Notes under the pieces: model-generated
Told to the model about the DNA's origin: nothing
Seen by the model: only the letters and a program-made list of their open reading frames with translations
Databases searched by the model: none
Assembly: GCA_002368605.1 (NCBI GenBank)
Contig: DFEB01000039.1
Location: forward strand, 1 to 36,904
Source of the DNA: Treponema sp. UBA3813
GTDB lineage: Bacteria > Spirochaetota > Spirochaetia > Treponematales > Treponemataceae
Length of the DNA stretch: 36,904 nucleotides
Direction of reading: 5' to 3'
Shown here: positions 33,701-36,904 of the stretch, piece after piece
Layout: each line of letters opens with the position of its first letter
Numbering within the stretch: position 1 is the first letter of the stretch
Program-made: the position numbers and the translations under genes

Positions 33701-33883
33701 TTTTTCAACAGATTCAGGCCCCGCATTGGTGTAGGTCGTCCGCACCGTAAGATAGGGATTGTCAATGTCCGGCATAAGGCTGATTGCCACATCTCTCATG
33801 GTAAAAAGGCCCATGATTCCAAGCAGAACAAAGACAATCAGGGTGAGCACCGGATGTTCAAGTGTATTTTTTGAAATATTCAT
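30785..33883 (-). CDS. RND efflux transporter permease
   Basis: A 1032-residue inner-membrane pump of the AcrB/MdtB (HAE) type. N-terminal helix after MNISKNTLEHPVLTLIVFVLLGIMG (in pieces), two large periplasmic loops, and two groups of membrane helices. The relay helix reads GVGMIVDASIVMIENIY with a single Asp near residue 398, where AcrB has two adjacent Asp. The C-terminal half repeats the pattern (VGLIMLVGIVVNNGIILVDY; RLRPVLMTTLTTVLGMLPM). It should drive export of small molecules with the proton gradient. It is 9 nt after the adaptor gene and 1 nt before the PII-like gene. Confidence 0.96.
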   Translation of the reverse strand: MNISKNTLEHPVLTLIVFVLLGIMGLFTMRDVAISLMPDIDNPYLTVRTTYTNAGPESVEKTVTKVLEAQLISVSGLKNLTSTSSEGSSRISLEFNYGTDLDIATNNVRDKIDRVLKRLPDDADSPTIMKMDSDSMPIMRIAVRGNRSRDELKVLAEDTIVSLLEQTDGVAEATVSGGRTKIVRVDISQNRLAAYGLTLSTVNSALSKQNLELGGGKITEGKTDYSIRTIGEFASIDEINDAIIATKGDYVVRLSDIGRAYMGYKDKTNDVYINGEPGIYVSVTKQSGKNSVTVANRVYEKIEEIQELLPTDVSMEIISDTTDSIRDTINTLLESCYQGLLLAVLVLFLFLKNFKSTIIIAISIPLSIIITMLCMNFAGITLNMMTLTGLILGVGMIVDASIVMIENIYVYRSRGAKPKVAAVLGSSEMVMSVLSGNLTTICVFIPFLFFMSDLGMMGQMFKGIIFTVVIALVSSLFVAIFLVPVLAGKFLPLTNRNEKPVTFKPLKKFYELLDIPLEKLTALYRRALKSALGHRKATVVICFSALIIALAMATTLNVNMMPNGNDDSVTLNVTLPIGTNLEETMTVMNQFEQIVREEVKGYKTLISTSGASSSSYRGTLEIKLPDSDQQIDNASTIQNKLRAHFNDFAGAKFGFRAGMRGQMTGSDIKIKIRCDDLEKALNVADQISAVMKTIPDLGESSVDIEKGVPEVEIEIDRQRAYAFGVDVTTVAKEINYAMNGVTSTTYREGGKDYSTVLMYQKEDRKQVIDLEQIFVNGTGGKVSVANFAQVKKGLGPVSIKRENQSRIVTITCDILTDRNAYEVEEAIKEGIAETFIVPDDVTLVYDGAWQNMQDQGKTYGLIILMAILLVFGVMAGTYESFKAPFINLMTIPFLIIGVVAIYKIMGQAISMVSAVGLIMLVGIVVNNGIILVDYTNLLIDRGYKMKEACLEAGASRLRPVLMTTLTTVLGMLPMCFATSGSAAMVQPIGVAVVGGLLSSTFVTLFFIPVLYSLVMKEKKVDKSKIQILLTED

Positions 33884-33892
33884 AAGTAAATC

Positions 33893-34819
33893 CTATTTCG
33901 TGATGTCGCGGATTTTTGAGCCGTCGTTCAGGGAAGTCTGGCCTTGGATTACGACTTTTTCGCCTTCTTTTACGCCTTCAAGAATCTGGATTCTGCCGTC
34001 TACCGTTTCGCCGGTCTTTACCTTGCGCCGCTCAACACTGTCCCCTCCCTCTTTTACCACATAGGCATAATATTCGTCGTTGAGGGAAACCAAAGCGTCC
34101 GCAGGCATGGTGACATAGCCCGCATAATCCACCGTGTACAATTTGATTTTCCCGAACATACCCGCATTAACCCGCTCGTCTCTCTGGTCAAAATGAAGAA
34201 TCACCTCTTTTGTACGGCTGGTCGTATCTACAACAGGGCTTACCCTCGTAACCGTGGCGTTAAAAACTACTCCGGGATATGCCTCAACAGAAACCTCTGC
34301 CTTTAATCCGTTCTTCAAGACTGCAACATATCGCTCAGGAATGTCCGCACTCACCTGCAAGTTTGAGATGTCGCCCACAATGGCAATTACCGTGCTGGTT
34401 GAAACCGTCGTTCCGTTTTTGAGGGGAGTTGAGATAATGCTTCCGTTAATTGGCGCATAGACCGGACTTTTTTTGTAATACTGGCCGGGAGAATTGGGGT
34501 CAACATAAGCGATTACATCTCCGCGACGCACGGAAGAGCCCAGCATTACATTTGTTTCCATGATTTTACCGCCCACATCAGGGAAAACATTCACCGAGTT
34601 CTGGCTTTCAATCTCGCCGTTGGCAATCACATAACCGTGAAGAGTTTCTTTTTTGACAGTCTCCGTTTTGACGGAAAAGACCGTGCTTCCGCCCCGCCCC
34701 CTGCCTTTTCCAGCAGAAGTCTTTCCACTCATCTTTTTTGAAATAGCAACGCCTGCAACTACAGCTACCATAAGGGCAGCCGCACCAATCATCACAATAT
34801 GTGACCGTCTCATATTCAT
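33893..34819 (-). CDS. RND efflux periplasmic adaptor (membrane fusion protein)
   Basis: A 308-residue adaptor. One N-terminal membrane helix (about 7-28), then the split lipoyl (barrel-sandwich) domain: NVFPDVGGKIMETNVMLGSS (about 76-95) and PVYAPINGSIISTPLKNG (about 118-135). Beta-barrel and membrane-proximal domains follow (PERYVAVLKNGLKAEVSV; MPADALVSLNDEYYAYVV; GVKEGEKVVIQGQ). Only about 20 residues join the two lipoyl halves, so the long alpha-hairpin that reaches TolC in AcrA-type adaptors is missing. It links the pump to the TolC-like protein encoded 3 nt upstream. Confidence 0.93.
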   Translation of the reverse strand: MNMRRSHIVMIGAAALMVAVVAGVAISKKMSGKTSAGKGRGRGGSTVFSVKTETVKKETLHGYVIANGEIESQNSVNVFPDVGGKIMETNVMLGSSVRRGDVIAYVDPNSPGQYYKKSPVYAPINGSIISTPLKNGTTVSTSTVIAIVGDISNLQVSADIPERYVAVLKNGLKAEVSVEAYPGVVFNATVTRVSPVVDTTSRTKEVILHFDQRDERVNAGMFGKIKLYTVDYAGYVTMPADALVSLNDEYYAYVVKEGGDSVERRKVKTGETVDGRIQILEGVKEGEKVVIQGQTSLNDGSKIRDITK

Positions 34820-34822
34820 CTC

Positions 34823-36106
34823 CTATTTTCCAAGCGTGCCGAAGGGAACGCCGATTGTATTTTCAAGATTCAAAATCGCCTTAATAAGCGTTAAGGTCTC
34901 GTTTTTAAGGGAAACCTGTGCGTTCAAGAGCGAAGTGTTTGCATTCTGCAAAGTGAGCAAATCCTTTGCGCCGCGATTGTAGGCTTCCTGCGTCATGTCG
35001 TAGGTTTTCTGCGCCAAAGTGACATTTGCCTGCTTGTATTTGATTGATTCCTGACTCTGCTTTATTGAACGGAGGCTTGAATCAATAGTCCGTTTTAGAT
35101 TTTTCTTTTCGTTTTCAAGCTGAAGCTCCAAATCCGCCGCCGAGTCCTTTGCACTGTCGATTGCGTCATTTCTGACCGACCATGGAAGGAGGCCGTCAAG
35201 GGGAATGGTCGCCGAGAGAGTAAGGCTTGTCGTTTTTGTAGGGTCAGGAGCCGTGCCCTCGTAGCCCATGTACCAGTATTGGTCGCGCCAGTTGAGGGAA
35301 GCGTTCAAACTGGGAGCAAAGGCCGAAAATCTTTTTTCGAGGACAGTATTTTTTGCCGCCGCAAGTTTGTATTCGAGCAATTTAATAGAAGAAGACTGCA
35401 CATTTTGTGAATCAAGGGAAATTTCGTTCAGGTTGATTAAATCATCAAGGGAACCTTCAAGCTCAATTTTTTCGTCTGTCGGTAAGCCCACTGCCTGCTT
35501 AAAAGAATCCAAATCGTTCAGATAAGTCGTGCGGGCGCTTTCTACCGTTGGAATCTTGCTCTTGTAGTTGACTTCCGCCGAAAGAACATCGATTTCGCTC
35601 AGCCGCCCCTGATTGTAGCGGGCCAAATTGCTCGTGTACTGGTTTTTGGCAATCTCAAGATTTTTTTCCTGCAAAACGATGTTTTCTTTTTCGTAAAGAA
35701 GACCGTAAAAAGCCTCCCTCACGCTCAACTCCACGGATTTCACCGCATCATCAAAAGTAAGTTTTCCTGATTCATAGTTGATTTTCGCGCTTTGCATTGA
35801 AGTGTAAAGATTTGTCGACAGAGAGAGTGAAAGGGTCGCTGAAAGAGCCATGTTCGCCGTATAATTTGACTCAGAATCGCTCAAAGCATCGATAGGAATC
35901 GAAGAAGTCGCCCCCACGCTGGCAGTCGGGCTTATGCTGTTCCAGGAATGATTTTTTGTTCTTTTTGCCGCATCAAGGGTAATCTGGGCGCGGGTCACAG
36001 AAACATTATTCTTTTTTGCAAGCTCCACCGCCTCGTCAACCGAAAGCGCGCCAGCTCCAAACAAAGCCGTCATAAAAATCGCCGATAAAATCACCGTTCG
36101 TTTCAT
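34823..36106 (-). CDS. TolC-family outer membrane efflux protein
   Basis: A 427-residue outer-membrane channel. Signal peptide MKRTVILSAIFMTALFGAGA is followed by LSVDEAVELAKKNN, the usual TolC start. Two internal halves with long helices are visible (LEIAKNQYTSNLARYNQGRLSEIDVLSAEVNY and LAQKTYDMTQEAYNRGAKDLLTLQNANTSL in pieces), each with the typical GR/GA turn. The frame is open nine codons further upstream, but that part overlaps the promoter, so ATG 36106 is preferred. No Shine-Dalgarno. First gene of the tolC-adaptor-pump-PII operon. Confidence 0.92.
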   Translation of the reverse strand: MKRTVILSAIFMTALFGAGALSVDEAVELAKKNNVSVTRAQITLDAAKRTKNHSWNSISPTASVGATSSIPIDALSDSESNYTANMALSATLSLSLSTNLYTSMQSAKINYESGKLTFDDAVKSVELSVREAFYGLLYEKENIVLQEKNLEIAKNQYTSNLARYNQGRLSEIDVLSAEVNYKSKIPTVESARTTYLNDLDSFKQAVGLPTDEKIELEGSLDDLINLNEISLDSQNVQSSSIKLLEYKLAAAKNTVLEKRFSAFAPSLNASLNWRDQYWYMGYEGTAPDPTKTTSLTLSATIPLDGLLPWSVRNDAIDSAKDSAADLELQLENEKKNLKRTIDSSLRSIKQSQESIKYKQANVTLAQKTYDMTQEAYNRGAKDLLTLQNANTSLLNAQVSLKNETLTLIKAILNLENTIGVPFGTLGK

Positions 36107-36112
36107 ACTATT

Positions 36113-36141
36113 ATAATATCGGTGATTTACCATAGTTTCAA
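36113..36141 (-). promoter_or_regulatory. Efflux operon promoter, leaderless type
   Basis: TTGAAA (36141-36136), a 17-bp spacer and TATTAT (36118-36113) on the minus strand; the -10 ends 6 nt before ATG 36106. An overlapping TATAAT (36115-36110) would be only 3 nt from the ATG. No regulator gene is adjacent within the window. Confidence 0.55.
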
Positions 36142-36180
36142 AAACAAAGTGTTATAAGGGAAGAAAAAACAAAATTTTAT

Positions 36181-36904
36181 TTACCATACATAGAGCATCA
36201 TGTTCTCAAAGTCAAACTGCACGCACTTGTCCTTGAAAAAGGGATAACCCAAACTATTATAGACAGAGAAGAACGCATAGTTTTGTGGTGCGGCATTCTC
36301 AAACAACCATTTTGTATACGGATAGAAGATTAGTTTTGCATTCAAATCTCCAATTTTCAAGTTTGCTGTTCGGCTTATTCCTGTAGATACAGCATCGTTT
36401 GAATTTGCAAAGGCTATTATTTTGTCCAATTCTTTTCCTTCATAAATTTTGCTTTCTTTCATGTTTTTCCGCACGATGTTGAACATGCCCAACACATTGA
36501 TTGTAAAAGGCTGTACAACGCCGTCTAGTTCTGCCTTTATATAGTAACAGTACACTCTTTCCGTACTGAGTTTGTACATTGGAATACCCTTTCCCTGATG
36601 AAACGGAGAATTCACCTCAAAGAATTTATTCTTATAGTCAATGGTGATACTTTTTGCCTCTTTAAATGCACCTATGGGAATTATTCCGTCCACATCGTCG
36701 CCCTTTGCCTGAGTGACAAAAAAGCTTGGTTTACCCACTTTTTGATCACCGACTGCTATTCCGCCTTCAAAAAGACTAAAACTGCCATCTTTTGTTTTCT
36801 GTAACTCTTCCTCAATCTCTTGTGTGGTCTTTTCGGGGTTGTTTTTAATCTGCTCCTGCATTTTCCAGTCATATATGTCTTTTCCCATGTATTCGGATAC
36901 TTTG
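36181..36904 (-). CDS. Aspartyl-protease-like protein, 5' part outside the window
   Basis: An ATG lies at 36888 but the frame stays open to the right edge (reading KVSEY before it), so the gene is probably cut. About 240 residues are visible. The first part ends with DGIIPIGAFKEAKSITIDYKNK and the second with NLKIGDLNAKLIFYP and then SLGYPFFKDKCVQFDFENMMLYV; both resemble the C-terminal part of a retropepsin-like lobe. This suggests a two-lobed aspartyl protease fold. In the second lobe the position of the catalytic D-T/S-G appears to be INVLG, so that Asp is Asn. The first catalytic motif would lie beyond the edge. Weakly supported; not in the efflux operon, but on the same strand just upstream of it. 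Confidence 0.55.
   Translation of the reverse strand, partial: KVSEYMGKDIYDWKMQEQIKNNPEKTTQEIEEELQKTKDGSFSLFEGGIAVGDQKVGKPSFFVTQAKGDDVDGIIPIGAFKEAKSITIDYKNKFFEVNSPFHQGKGIPMYKLSTERVYCYYIKAELDGVVQPFTINVLGMFNIVRKNMKESKIYEGKELDKIIAFANSNDAVSTGISRTANLKIGDLNAKLIFYPYTKWLFENAAPQNYAFFSVYNSLGYPFFKDKCVQFDFENMMLYVW

Overview
The window reads as a chromosomal segment of a spirochaete, most likely Treponema-like. This is an inference from the whole set: a double-membrane tripartite RND/TolC pump, several short-signal lipoproteins, BspA-type leucine-rich repeat and InlB-type repeat surface lipoproteins, a large acidic TPR protein, and mid-GC coding mixed with AT-rich genes. No tRNA, rRNA, prophage, insertion sequence or CRISPR array was seen. 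Gene density is high, and most intergenic gaps hold only promoters.

Layout, left to right. 1-5194 (minus strand): an operon-like run of an SH3-domain lipoprotein, an ABC-F ATPase and a cut-off sensor histidine kinase. 5334-10190 (plus): a lipoprotein switched out of frame by an 11-C tract, an overlapping family 2 glycosyltransferase, then mnmG. 10221-14050 (minus): pepF, then adenosine deaminase (add) and a degenerate deaminase-like paralogue. 14185-17263 (plus): murJ and two successive PIN-toxin/antitoxin modules. 17294-22353 (minus): a PD-(D/E)XK nuclease and a two-gene surface lipoprotein operon (LRR and InlB repeats), divergent from a small HTH regulator at 22463. 22813-23961 (plus): an M24 peptidase. 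24027-28448 (minus): a TPR protein and a LamG/FN3 exported protein, divergent from uvrC (28450-30480). 30499-36106 (minus): TolC-like, adaptor, RND pump and PII-like operon. 36181 to the right edge (minus): a partial aspartyl-protease-like protein.

The most notable signals are not single genes. (1) A homopolymeric C tract sits just after a lipoprotein signal peptide and puts it exactly one base out of frame. The next gene, a glycosyltransferase, overlaps the lipoprotein stop codon, so tract slippage could switch both. (2) Palindromic and 10-bp-periodic repeats occur both between genes and in frame inside conserved genes (uvrC, the ABC-F gene, perhaps mnmG), much like the protein-coding palindromic elements known from Rickettsia. 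(3) Many genes carry a -10 box only 6-10 nt before the ATG and no Shine-Dalgarno sequence, which suggests leaderless or nearly leaderless mRNAs. (4) Five GGATAA half-sites fill the divergent promoter between the HTH regulator and the surface lipoprotein operon. (5) The second deaminase has lost almost every metal ligand.

All statements come from reading the sequence by eye. Family names rest on motif recognition, and no database search was possible.
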